Part shown: positions 1 through 7,004 of the stretch, piece by piece | Position numbering within the stretch: the first letter of the stretch is position 1 | How the letters are laid out: every line of letters starts with the position of its first letter | Source of the DNA: JBBDIO01 sp040880365 | GTDB lineage: Bacteria > Chloroflexota > Anaerolineae > Caldilineales > Caldilineaceae | Length of the DNA stretch: 11,276 nt | Assembly (NCBI GenBank): GCA_040880365.1 | Contig: JBBDIO010000284.1 | Location: 1 to 11,276 of the forward strand | Reading direction: 5' to 3' | Program-made: the position numbers and the translations under genes | Notes under the pieces: generated by a model | The model's input: only the letters and a program-made list of their open reading frames with translations | Database searches by the model: none | Told to the model about the DNA's origin: nothing

Positions 1-415
1 CGGTCGCGGCCAACAGCGCCTCGACTGCCAGAAACGGGACAAACATGTTGCCCTTGTCATCCGATGCGCCACGCGCATAGACGCGCCCGTCTTTGACCGT
101 CGGCGCAAACGGCTCGCTGTCCCATAGATGTACCGGGTCTACGGGCTGGGTATCAAAATGGCCGTAGATCATAATCGTCGGCTGACCCGGCGCATGTAGC
201 CAATCGCCATAGACCATCGGATGCCCGCCCGTGGGCAGAATCTCCACATTTTCGGCCCCGGCGCGGCGCAGCCGTTCCGCGACCCACTTGGCCGCGGTCT
301 CCACATCGCCCGCATGTTCGGGCAGACTCGACACGCTGGGAATCGCACAAAACTGCAAAAGCTCGTCCAGAAAACGACCCTGTTCGGTCGCCAGATAATC
401 CTGCCAGGTTGTCAT
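1..415 (-). CDS. M20-family metallopeptidase (dipeptidase/deacylase), N-terminal part only
   Basis: This is the first 138 codons of a zinc-dependent M20 peptidase, and the rest lies beyond the left edge. M20 enzymes hydrolyse dipeptides or N-acyl amino acids, usually in the cytoplasm, with two metal ions. The metal motif YGHFDTQP is visible with His86 and Asp88. The second motif, ARGASDDKGN, carries the bridging Asp at 119 and is followed by the usual hydrophobic helix. The opening (MTTWQDYLAT, then FCAIPSVSS at 22-30) is typical of the carnosinase/CPG2-like branch whose members run to roughly 450 residues. The start at 415 is supported by GGAG eight bases upstream. The gene follows the methyltransferase on the same strand after a 215-bp gap that holds a palindromic repeat, so co-transcription is uncertain. 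The substrate cannot be told from this fragment. Confidence 0.9.
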   Translation of the reverse strand, partial: MTTWQDYLATEQGRFLDELLQFCAIPSVSSLPEHAGDVETAAKWVAERLRRAGAENVEILPTGGHPMVYGDWLHAPGQPTIMIYGHFDTQPVDPVHLWDSEPFAPTVKDGRVYARGASDDKGNMFVPFLAVEALLAAT

Positions 416-455
416 ATGGTTTTCTCCACAAAAAAATAATTCTTCATACAGTTAG

Positions 456-519
456 GTAGGTCACCGCTCCTGCGGTGACATTCTCTGCTGCCCGTGTCAC
501 CGCAGGAGCGGTGACCTAC
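456..519. repeat. Perfect 25-bp inverted repeat with self-palindromic arms (REP/MITE-like)
   Basis: The left arm (456-480) and right arm (495-519) are exact reverse complements over 25 bp, separated by 14 bp (481-494). Each arm also contains its own palindrome: GTCACCGC, a 4-base loop (TCCT on the left, AGGA on the right), then GCGGTGAC, at 460-479 and 496-515. In RNA it could fold as one long stem or as two small hairpins. It sits between the methyltransferase stop and the peptidase start, outside any credible gene. There is no T-run next to the stem, so it is not a classical terminator. The form resembles dispersed REP/BIME or MITE elements. I see no second copy in this window. Confidence 0.85.
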
Positions 520-630
520 GCGGCACGTACATGAATTTTGTGTCCATTACCGACCCTCATATATCGCATTACTTACTTGAATAGTGAAAATGTACGGTTG
601 TCGCGTGTCTGCTACAGTACCAGTCACCGG

Positions 631-1542
631 TTACAGCTTCACGGCGCGTGTCGCAATAAAAATCGGCATATAGTCCGAAAGCGGCACGCCCGTCCAGTGA
701 TCCTCAAACAGACCCGCCAGCAGAAACCCCGCGTCGAGCTGCCCGCCGATCTGGTCATCCAGGCTGTGGCTATATTCCATGGGCTGCATGTTATCCAGAT
801 ATTCCTGGCGCGTACTCGCGTCGAGACTGGTCAGATCCGAATAGGGCAGCGGATAGCGCACCACAAACTCGCCCTCCTCTTGGCGGGCGGGGTCAAAAAT
901 GTAATAGGCCGGGTTCATAAACCCCGCCAGCAGAGTGCCGCCCGCGGCCAGCACGCGGAACGCCTCGCGCCATACCACCCGCACATCGGGCACGAACACA
1001 TTGGAAACCGGATGCACGATCAGATCAAATGTGCCATCGGCAAAAACCGACAGATCGGCCATGTCGCCTTCTACCGTGCGAATGGTCAGACCCTCGCGTG
1101 AAGCCACATAGCGATCCTGGGCCAGTTGGCGCGGCGAATTATCGAAGACTGTCACCTGTGCGCCCGCCGCGGCGAGGATGGGGCCTTGTTGCCCGCCGCC
1201 GCTCGCCAGACAGAGCACGCGCACCCCGTGCAAATCGGCGGGAAACCAGCTGCGCGGCACCGGCGTATCGGGCGTGAGAATGATGGACCAGGCGCCCTGG
1301 CGCGCCGCCGCGACGACTTCGGGGCCGACGGGAATGGTCCATTCGCTGCGCCGCGCTACCGCCGCGTCCCAGGCGCGACGGTTATACGCACGCACGTTGA
1401 TCGTCGCGGGGTCTGTCAGATTTGCCACTTCTGAACTACCGGAATCGGTCTTTCCAGATTCGTCGCGCAGTGCATCCGTCTCGCCCCCCATTTCAGCATC
1501 CATATCGGAATCCGTCTCGGCATTCGTCTGGGCGTGCGCCAT
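631..1542 (-). CDS. Class I SAM-dependent methyltransferase with acidic N-terminal tail
   Basis: This is a 303-residue protein of the Methyltransf_11/UbiE-like Rossmann group. Motif I is seen as VLCLASGGGQQG at 109-120, followed by AAGAQVTVFD with the acidic ribose-binding residue at 134. Motif II/III-like segments follow as VEGDMADL (157-164) and FDLIVHPVS (172-180), then the FRVLAAGGTLLAGFMNP strand (195-211). The C-terminal part (about 230-300), with NMQPMEYSHSLDD, probably forms the substrate cap. The start at 1542 was preferred over one 17 codons upstream because AGGAG lies a few bases before it. Residues 8-45 are rich in Asp, Glu, Ser and Met and look disordered, which is unusual for this family. 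The methyl acceptor cannot be told. The gene diverges from the glycosyltransferase-like gene at 1686. Confidence 0.88.
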   Translation of the reverse strand: MAHAQTNAETDSDMDAEMGGETDALRDESGKTDSGSSEVANLTDPATINVRAYNRRAWDAAVARRSEWTIPVGPEVVAAARQGAWSIILTPDTPVPRSWFPADLHGVRVLCLASGGGQQGPILAAAGAQVTVFDNSPRQLAQDRYVASREGLTIRTVEGDMADLSVFADGTFDLIVHPVSNVFVPDVRVVWREAFRVLAAGGTLLAGFMNPAYYIFDPARQEEGEFVVRYPLPYSDLTSLDASTRQEYLDNMQPMEYSHSLDDQIGGQLDAGFLLAGLFEDHWTGVPLSDYMPIFIATRAVKL

Positions 1543-1604
1543 AGTCTTTCTCCTCTTCCAGAATTTTTGATTGCCGTGCCGTGTAGGCCACAATAGACCC
1601 GGCG

Positions 1605-1627
1605 CACGCGATCCGATACACGCGATC
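1605..1627. promoter_or_regulatory. Direct repeat CACGCGATC in a divergent intergenic region, possible operator
   Basis: The nine bases CACGCGATC occur at 1605-1613 and again at 1619-1627, a spacing of 14 bp start to start. They lie between the divergent methyltransferase (start 1542) and glycosyltransferase-like gene (start 1686), where a shared regulator could bind. I could not identify convincing -35/-10 pairs here. In a GC-rich genome a short repeat such as this can arise by chance. Confidence 0.25.
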
Positions 1628-1685
1628 TAACACAAGGTCCTCGTTTGCGCCACAATCTTGCCAGGAGCCGAAACCGACGCCATCT

Positions 1686-2765
1686 ATGCCACAGCCCAAC
1701 ACATCACAGCCCGGCCTGTCCGCCGATTCGCCCAGCACGCGCCGCGCGGCCCATCAACTTATCACCGCGCACACCGGCGTCGTGATCACCGTCTATTTGG
1801 GGGCCGATGCCGACACGCCCGCGGGCATCGCCGCGGGGATCGCGCTCCTGGGCGATACGGTAGAAGCCTACGCCCACGTCATCGCCGCGCCCCGCCACAT
1901 CGTTCTAAGTGTCGATGGACCGGGTCCCGGTGTGACCGTAGCCCGGCAGGTCGCCGCGACCTATGGCGTGCCGGCGCTCTATGCACCGACCAATGGCGGC
2001 AAACTGGCGGCTGCGCGCCTGGGCGCGGAACATTTGCTCCAGGATGACAGCATCCAATACATTGCGCTGGTCGACCAGGACGGCGACCACTTTGCCAACG
2101 AGCTGCTCAACCTGGGACGCATGGCGCACCACGTCGCCAGCGAGACCGGACGCAGCGATGTGCTGGTCATGGGCAGCCGGCTTTCCAAAGCGCGGGGGCT
2201 GGGCATGTTGCGCGCCGATGGCGAAGAACTGGCGAATCGCATCCTGCTCGACGCGCTCCACTATCATGCGGCTGTTACCGCCACGCCGCTGCCGCTTCAG
2301 TATGCGTTGCCCTTGGAAAGCGTGCCCGATTTTCACGCGGGCTACAAGCTGTTCAGTCGCGCGGTTGCCGTTGAGGTCTTCACCGGCGTCCCCAACCTGG
2401 CAGATTGCCCACCCGCGACCTACTTTCGCCACGCCATCGAAGCCGTGATGGTGGTCGAAAGCCTGGCGGCGGGCGCTACGCTCGCAACCGTCAGCCGCCG
2501 CACCTACGACGAACAGCCCATGTCCATCTTCGCCCAGATCAACCGCGCCCAATTGACCGCCGACCTGATCATCTGGCCGTGTAAACGGCTGGCAATCCCC
2601 GCGCCGTTTGTGGCCCAATGGCTCACCAACCATCTGCCCTGTATGCCGCTGACGACACTGTTGCCCCACGGGCGCGAAGAGCTGCTGAATGTGGCGCGCC
2701 TGGTTCATGCCGCCTTCCAGCTGCCGCCCCCCGCCGACAACCTGCCGCGCCCCCGCTTTATCTGA
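1686..2765 (+). CDS. GT-A fold, GT2-like glycosyltransferase (soluble), specificity unknown
   Basis: This is a 359-residue protein that resembles family 2-type glycosyltransferases. A nucleotide-sugar-binding start is plausible in VVITVYLGADADTPAG (32-47). NGGKLAAARLGAEHLL (103-118) corresponds to the N-x-GKaaAlraG helix of GT2 enzymes. ALVDQDGDHF (127-136) supplies the D-x-D signature (Asp130, Asp132, Asp134), in the place of the DADGQ motif of polyprenyl-phosphate glycosyltransferases. FHAGYKLFSR (216-225) matches the acceptor-side G-[FY]-[KR]-LF segment. I see no hydrophobic stretch long enough for a membrane helix, so it should be cytoplasmic. The Shine-Dalgarno is poor: AGGAG at 1663-1667 lies 18 bases from the ATG. 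The first 25 residues look disordered, so a later start is possible. It ends 34 bp from the convergent PLP-enzyme gene. The family assignment rests on motif likeness only. Confidence 0.65.
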   Translation: MPQPNTSQPGLSADSPSTRRAAHQLITAHTGVVITVYLGADADTPAGIAAGIALLGDTVEAYAHVIAAPRHIVLSVDGPGPGVTVARQVAATYGVPALYAPTNGGKLAAARLGAEHLLQDDSIQYIALVDQDGDHFANELLNLGRMAHHVASETGRSDVLVMGSRLSKARGLGMLRADGEELANRILLDALHYHAAVTATPLPLQYALPLESVPDFHAGYKLFSRAVAVEVFTGVPNLADCPPATYFRHAIEAVMVVESLAAGATLATVSRRTYDEQPMSIFAQINRAQLTADLIIWPCKRLAIPAPFVAQWLTNHLPCMPLTTLLPHGREELLNVARLVHAAFQLPPPADNLPRPRFI

Positions 2766-2799
2766 TCTGCGCCCAACACACAGCCTCTACCGACCGCGT

Positions 2800-3843
2800 C
2801 TACTTGACGCGCCCGCGCCCCCACACCGGCCAAACCACCTCCACCTGCTCGCCTCGATAGCCCACCAACTCGTCGTGCAGGTTGAGACACATCTCCTGGT
2901 GCAGGGGAATAAAGCTTAGCCGTTCGCCCACTTTGAACTTGTGCGACGACTGGCTCACGTCTACATGTCCATGTTCGATGGACATGCCATAGAAAAAGAT
3001 TTCAGGATGCTCGACGCAAAAGCCATAGGGCGTGGGCGGATAGCTGGCGAAGGTTTTCATGCCGCCATCCACAATTACGCGGTCCGCCGTGGGTGTGCTC
3101 ACCACGGTCACCACCACACGCAGCGGGCAGCGTTCGTCGCTCAAATCGGCGCGCGATTTAATGCGCGTCAACCCTTCCCACACATACGATCCGCTGCGCG
3201 TTTCGGTGCAGCCGATCTCCTTGGAAACGGCTTCATGCCCGGTGCCGCCCCCGCTCACTACATTTACCGGGATGTCATCGGCCCGCAGCAACGCGACCGT
3301 TTCATCCAGAAAAGGCTTGGCTTCGTGGCGGCTGGGATAGGTCATGATGCCCTGAAAATCAATCCCCGGCAGATCCACAATTCCGCGCGCCACGCTTCGG
3401 GCATCTTGCGGCGATTGCACGCCACAGCGCCGGGATCCCGTATCCAGTTCCAGCAACACGCGCACCGTGCCGCCCAGGCGTTCTGCGCCCTGGGCAATGC
3501 CCTGCGCCGTCGCCACCGAATCGACCGCCACGGTGATATTGGCCCGCCGCGCCAGGCGCAACAGCCGCTCCACTTTGGCCGCGCCCACCACGTTGAACGG
3601 AATCAGAATATTTTCGATGCCGGCTGCGACCATCACCTCGGCTTCGCCCACCTTTTGGCAACAGACCCCCGCGGCACCGTTGTGCATTTGCATGTGCGCA
3701 ATTTCGGGGAGCTTGTGCGATTTTGTGTGCGTCCACAAAGGAATATCGAGCGTCCGACAACGATCGGCCATTTCACGGAGGTTGCGTTCCAATTTGTCCA
3801 GGTCGCAGACCACCGTCGGCGTATCCAGGTCATGAATCAGCAT
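2800..3843 (-). CDS. Fold-type III PLP enzyme, D-threonine aldolase / D-serine dehydratase-like
   Basis: This is a 347-residue protein with the alanine-racemase-type barrel at the N-terminus and a D-serine-dehydratase-like C-terminal domain. Family members cleave D-threonine to glycine and acetaldehyde or deaminate D-serine, using PLP and a divalent metal. The start is typical (HDLDTPTVVCDLDKLERN). The PLP lysine is expected to be Lys41 in WTHTKSHK. SGGGTGH (197-203) is the phosphate-binding glycine loop. EHGH (290-293) and FIPLHQEMCLNLHDELVG (311-328) form the metal region. There the conserved His is 315, but the residue two places on is Glu317, where chicken D-serine dehydratase has Cys and Alcaligenes D-threonine aldolase has Asp. 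The start at 3843 is chosen over one 30 codons upstream because AGGA lies eight bases before it and the family begins here. Exact substrate is unknown. Confidence 0.85.
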   Translation of the reverse strand: MLIHDLDTPTVVCDLDKLERNLREMADRCRTLDIPLWTHTKSHKLPEIAHMQMHNGAAGVCCQKVGEAEVMVAAGIENILIPFNVVGAAKVERLLRLARRANITVAVDSVATAQGIAQGAERLGGTVRVLLELDTGSRRCGVQSPQDARSVARGIVDLPGIDFQGIMTYPSRHEAKPFLDETVALLRADDIPVNVVSGGGTGHEAVSKEIGCTETRSGSYVWEGLTRIKSRADLSDERCPLRVVVTVVSTPTADRVIVDGGMKTFASYPPTPYGFCVEHPEIFFYGMSIEHGHVDVSQSSHKFKVGERLSFIPLHQEMCLNLHDELVGYRGEQVEVVWPVWGRGRVK

Positions 3844-4000
3844 GGCTGTTCCTATCTGTTGGCAAGCAGGTTTGAATATCGATTGGCGGTGCAATTGATT
3901 GAGCAGGCAGGGACTGGAAATGATGGCTATCACGGCACAGGTAGGTTCGGCACGGGCAAGTGCAGCGTGCGCTAAAATCCGATAGACACACCCCGTTTCA

Positions 4001-4029
4001 TTGACATGTAACTGGATTGTACCTATAAT
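4001..4029 (+). promoter_or_regulatory. Consensus sigma70-type promoter for the transporter operon
   Basis: TTGACA at 4001-4006 and TATAAT at 4024-4029 match both consensus hexamers exactly, with the ideal 17-bp spacer. Transcription would start near 4036 and read rightwards into the binding-protein gene, giving a leader of about 300 nt. A full double-consensus match is rare by chance and implies strong, possibly constitutive, transcription unless a repressor or leader control acts. Confidence 0.85.
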
Positions 4030-4317
4030 CTACGTAAGGTACTATTTTGGAATGCCCAGGGTACCGGTTTTGCTTCCCAAGTCTATCCTAGACCATTTTT
4101 ATCCCAAAGACTTTCATCCTAAATATCAACCAGGTCAGTTCCAGTGGGCTAATTCAGTACGCAGGATGCATGATCTCGTCACAATTGCCTGCCGCGCGAT
4201 TTGTGATTGTCCCTGGACTAACCGGCACAGCAACAGCACAGCAGTTGAGTACGCTTCCCCCGCCCAGGCATATACCCTACCCAGCACAGTGACATACCCA
4301 CAATTGCGATACAAACC

Positions 4318-4324
4318 AAAGGAG
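4318..4324 (+). promoter_or_regulatory. Ribosome binding site of the solute-binding protein
   Basis: AAAGGAG is a strong Shine-Dalgarno sequence ten bases before the ATG at 4335. It favours this start over the in-frame ATG at 4347, four codons downstream, although 4347 would also keep the complete signal peptide. Confidence 0.8.
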
Positions 4325-4334
4325 ATATTTTCGT

Positions 4335-5891
4335 ATGGGCTATCAAATGAACCGCAGGCGTTTTTTGCAGGCCGCCGGTGTCGGCGTCAGTCTTCCCTTC
4401 GTCTCGCAGCTATTGGCTGCCTGCCAGGCCGTTGCGCCGGGCAGCGGCAGTAGCCAACCCATCACCGAGATCACCTGGTCGCGCGGCGATGACCTGCGCA
4501 CCCAGGATCCCCAGCTGATCGCCGGGCGCATGGAAGGTGAAATCAACCGCGCCATCTATGACCAACTGTTCGATATTGCGCCCGACGGTTCCCAGATTCC
4601 GTGGCTGGGCCAGGAATGGAGCAGCAACTCCGAAGGCACCGTCTGGACTGTGCAGATGCACGAAGGCGCAACCTTCCACGATGGGTCGCCCGTGACCGCC
4701 GATGACGTGGTCTTCACCTATCAGCGCCTGCTCGACAACCCCGAACTGCAACATGCCGGCTCCTTCATCGGCCTGCTGGGCAACGTGGAAGCGCCCGACG
4801 CCGGGACCGTAGTCTTCAACTGCCAGCAGCCCGCCCCCCTGTTCAATCTGCTCATGGGCGAGCACATTCTGTCGCGCAAGGCGTTTGAAGACCACGGCGA
4901 AAACTTCTGGGAGCAGGCCATTGGCAGCGGCCCCTATCGCCACCTGGAATATGTGGTGGGCGAATACTGGCTGGGCGAACGCTTCGACGACTACTGGCGG
5001 CCCGACGTGCCCCAGGTCAATCGGCTGCGCTATCGCCCCATCAGCGAAGAATCGACGCGTATCGCCGCGCTGCGCACCGGCGAAGTGGACATCATCGCCA
5101 ACATCAGCGGTGAACTGGCCGAAGAGCTGGGCGCCGACCCGAATATCGTCATCCACCGCACGCCCTCGCTGGATCACCTCTATCTGCTGACCCAGAGCGG
5201 ACGCCCGCCCTTCGACAATCCCGATGCCCGCCTGGCCGTGAACTATGCCATCGACCGGCAGGCCCTGGTCGAAAATATTGTGCGCGCCGGGCAGACTGTG
5301 GGTGGACACATTCCCGCGGGCACTGTCGGCTACGATGCATCGCTGGAACCCTTCCCCTACGATCCCGATGAAGCGCGCCGTCTGCTGGATCAGGCTGGTG
5401 TGGCCCCCGGCACAGTTATCGAAGTCAAGGCCCATCCCTTCTGGTTCGCCAAGGGCCGCGAAGTCATGGAATATGTGGCGGGCGCGCTCCAGGATGTGGG
5501 CTTCGAAGTAGATCTTCAATTCCTGGAACCGGGTGCCTATACCGAAGCGCGCGTTTCGGGCAACTACGATCTGGCCTTGCAGCAGGGCAACAAGTCGAAC
5601 AATCCTTGCAACCAATACAAGATTTTCTATGTGGAAGATCGCTATGGCACCGGACACCCCGGCGCAAGCCCCGATCTCGCCCAGGCGGTGGAAGAAGCCT
5701 GTGTGACCGTGGAACCGGAATTGGCCGAAGAACGCTTCAAGGCTATCCAGACGCGCATCTACAACGAATCCATGGAAATCCAGCTCTATCGCCAGGAAAA
5801 CATCTGGGCCGTGCGCAGTCGCATCCAGGGCTTCCAGGCCTATTCCGCCGATTCCACCCGCCCGTGGAATGGTGTGAGCGTTTCCGAATAA
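4335..5891 (+). CDS. ABC transporter family 5 solute-binding lipoprotein (DppA/OppA type)
   Basis: This 518-residue extracytoplasmic binding protein belongs to the SBP_bac_5 family, which delivers peptides, oligosaccharides, nickel or other solutes to Dpp/Opp permeases. The N-terminus has the twin-arginine motif NRRRFLQ (6-12), a hydrophobic stretch, and a lipobox LAAC with Cys30 as the lipidated residue, so it is a likely Tat-exported lipoprotein. A Gly/Ser/Pro linker follows (about 31-43). The family signature FHDGSPVTADDVVFTYQR is at 114-131, within the usual context of a preceding yTF-like strand and charged MHEGA. Length is normal. Two permease genes follow on the same strand after a 192-bp gap holding two hairpins, an arrangement that often gives more binding protein than permease. 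The substrate cannot be read from sequence. The adjacent catabolic cluster suggests a sugar or sugar derivative as much as a peptide. Confidence 0.93.
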   Translation: MGYQMNRRRFLQAAGVGVSLPFVSQLLAACQAVAPGSGSSQPITEITWSRGDDLRTQDPQLIAGRMEGEINRAIYDQLFDIAPDGSQIPWLGQEWSSNSEGTVWTVQMHEGATFHDGSPVTADDVVFTYQRLLDNPELQHAGSFIGLLGNVEAPDAGTVVFNCQQPAPLFNLLMGEHILSRKAFEDHGENFWEQAIGSGPYRHLEYVVGEYWLGERFDDYWRPDVPQVNRLRYRPISEESTRIAALRTGEVDIIANISGELAEELGADPNIVIHRTPSLDHLYLLTQSGRPPFDNPDARLAVNYAIDRQALVENIVRAGQTVGGHIPAGTVGYDASLEPFPYDPDEARRLLDQAGVAPGTVIEVKAHPFWFAKGREVMEYVAGALQDVGFEVDLQFLEPGAYTEARVSGNYDLALQQGNKSNNPCNQYKIFYVEDRYGTGHPGASPDLAQAVEEACVTVEPELAEERFKAIQTRIYNESMEIQLYRQENIWAVRSRIQGFQAYSADSTRPWNGVSVSE

Positions 5892-5895
5892 CCGC

Positions 5896-5946
5896 CCCAC
5901 AGGACACTGGCGTCTGACACTGATATCTGACACAGTGCCCTGTGGG
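5896..5946 (+). other. Intercistronic stem-loop 1
   Basis: CCCACAGGACACTG (5896-5909) pairs with CAGTGCCCTGTGGG (5933-5946), 14 positions with one mismatch, starting five bases after the binding-protein stop codon. The loop contains TCTGACAC twice (5913-5920 and 5926-5933). There is no T-run, so it is better read as an mRNA 3'-end-protecting or attenuating stem than as a full terminator. Confidence 0.7.
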
Positions 5947-5952
5947 TTGCAC

Positions 5953-5995
5953 GGCTGTCGCCCTCGCGGGCGCAAACCACGCGCGGGCGACAGCC
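5953..5995 (+). other. Intercistronic stem-loop 2
   Basis: GGCTGTCGCCC (5953-5963) is an exact 11-bp inverted match to GGGCGACAGCC (5985-5995), with a 21-base GC-rich interior. It directly follows stem-loop 1 between the binding-protein and permease genes. No T-run follows (CTGTTATCC), so partial termination or RNA stabilisation is likelier than a strict stop. Confidence 0.7.
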
Positions 5996-6083
5996 TGTTA
6001 TCCACATCTTTAGCCAGCTTTGTCCAGAACTGATTTTTTCCAGAACCAATAGACTTCAAAATCACAAGAAACGTTTAGCATTC

Positions 6084-7004
6084 ATGGGTACATATATTCG
6101 GCGTCGCCTGCTGCAATCGATTATTGTCGTGTGGGGGGTTTCGCTGATAGTTTTCGTACTATTGCGGTTGGCGCCCGGTGATCCGGTCAGCCTGCTGCTT
6201 TCCGAAACCGCGACCTCCGAACAAATCGAAGCCGCCCGGGAAAAATGGGGTTTGAATGAACCCATCCTGGTACAATATGGTGTATTTCTGAGCAATGCCG
6301 TGCGCGGCGATCTGGGCGATTCGCTCTTCTTTCGCCAGCCGGCGATGGACGTGCTCATGGCGCGTATGCCCGCCACGCTGCAACTTTCTGCGGTCGCGCT
6401 GCTCTTTTCGCTCAGTGTTGCCATCCCCCTGGGCATGGTTTCGGCCTTGCGCCGCGATAGCGTGTGGGATTATCTGGGCAGCGGCGTCGCCATGATCGGG
6501 CAGGCCATCCCCCCCTATTGGTTGGGGATTATGCTCATCCTCCTCTTTTCGGTCACCCTGGGCTGGTTTCCCACATCGGGCCGCGGCAGCTTCGCGCACA
6601 TCGTTCTGCCCGCGGTCACCCTGGGTTCGGTGCTCATGGCACTGATCACGCGCCTGGTGCGTTCGGGTATGCTCGATGTGCTCAGCGAAGATTATATTCG
6701 CACGGCGCGCGCCAAAGGTCTGCGCGAACGGTCGGTGATTGTGCGCCACGCCATGCGCAATATTATGATTCCCCTGGTCACGGTGATCGGCCTGCAATTG
6801 GGTGCGCTCTTTGGCGGCGCAGTCATCACCGAAAGCATTTTTGCCTGGCCGGGCGTGGGTCGTGTGGCGCTCCAGGCCATCAACGCCCGCGACTATCCTA
6901 TGGTCCAGGCTTCGGTGCTCTTTATCTCCGTCGTCTATGTCTTTCTCAATCTTGCCGTCGATATCGTCTATGTCTACCTAGATCCGCGTATCCGCTATGA
7001 CTAG
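6084..7004 (+). CDS. ABC transporter permease, DppB/OppB type
   Basis: This 306-residue integral membrane protein is the first of the two permease subunits of a Dpp/Opp-type importer. The opening, RRRLLQSIIVVWGVSLIVF followed by LLRLAPGDP (26-34), is the standard DppB N-terminus, with TM1 and then a periplasmic segment. Further membrane helices lie near 101-121, 131-161, 172-192, 228-250 and 275-298. The cytoplasmic EAA-type loop that contacts the ATPase is at about 203-230 (DYIRTARAKGLRERSVIVRH...), followed by the conserved ESIFAWPGVGR at 250-260. Length is normal. No strong Shine-Dalgarno precedes the ATG, so translation may be weak. Its stop overlaps the start of the next permease by eight bases (ATGACTAG), indicating translational coupling. 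Confidence 0.95.
   Translation: MGTYIRRRLLQSIIVVWGVSLIVFVLLRLAPGDPVSLLLSETATSEQIEAAREKWGLNEPILVQYGVFLSNAVRGDLGDSLFFRQPAMDVLMARMPATLQLSAVALLFSLSVAIPLGMVSALRRDSVWDYLGSGVAMIGQAIPPYWLGIMLILLFSVTLGWFPTSGRGSFAHIVLPAVTLGSVLMALITRLVRSGMLDVLSEDYIRTARAKGLRERSVIVRHAMRNIMIPLVTVIGLQLGALFGGAVITESIFAWPGVGRVALQAINARDYPMVQASVLFISVVYVFLNLAVDIVYVYLDPRIRYD

Larger units (their letters stand above)
3844..4334. other. 491-bp intergenic region with promoter and long leader
   Basis: No credible gene lies here. It separates the divergent PLP-enzyme gene (start 3843) from the transporter operon (start 4335) and looks more AT-rich than the flanking genes. The one strong signal is the promoter at 4001-4029. The implied leader (about 4036-4334) contains a small stem GTCTA-TCC-TAGAC at 4081-4093 and the nine bases CACAATTGC twice (4180-4188 and 4299-4307). 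I could match no riboswitch or T-box pattern. A TTG-started open frame runs 4001-4453, but it begins on the -35 box and continues inside the binding-protein gene, so I regard it as chance. I found no convincing promoter for the leftward gene. Confidence 0.7.

Noticed and set aside
2941..3975. 344-codon plus-strand open frame opposite the PLP enzyme
   Set aside because: It is antisense to a gene with intact PLP and metal motifs. Its His/Arg-rich composition is typical of a shadow frame.
4030..4334. Known riboswitch or T-box in the long leader
   Set aside because: I found no conserved core of any riboswitch class I know and no terminator-like stem before the start codon. Only short, weak stems are visible.
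4001..4453. 150-codon open frame starting TTG in the leader of the transporter
   Set aside because: Its start codon is part of the -35 box, no Shine-Dalgarno is present, and its end overlaps the signal peptide region of the real gene in another frame.
4410..6065. 551-codon minus-strand open frame opposite the binding-protein gene
   Set aside because: It is fully antisense to a clear SBP_bac_5 gene, has no recognisable motifs, and has the His/Gly/Ala-rich content of a mirror frame in GC-rich DNA.
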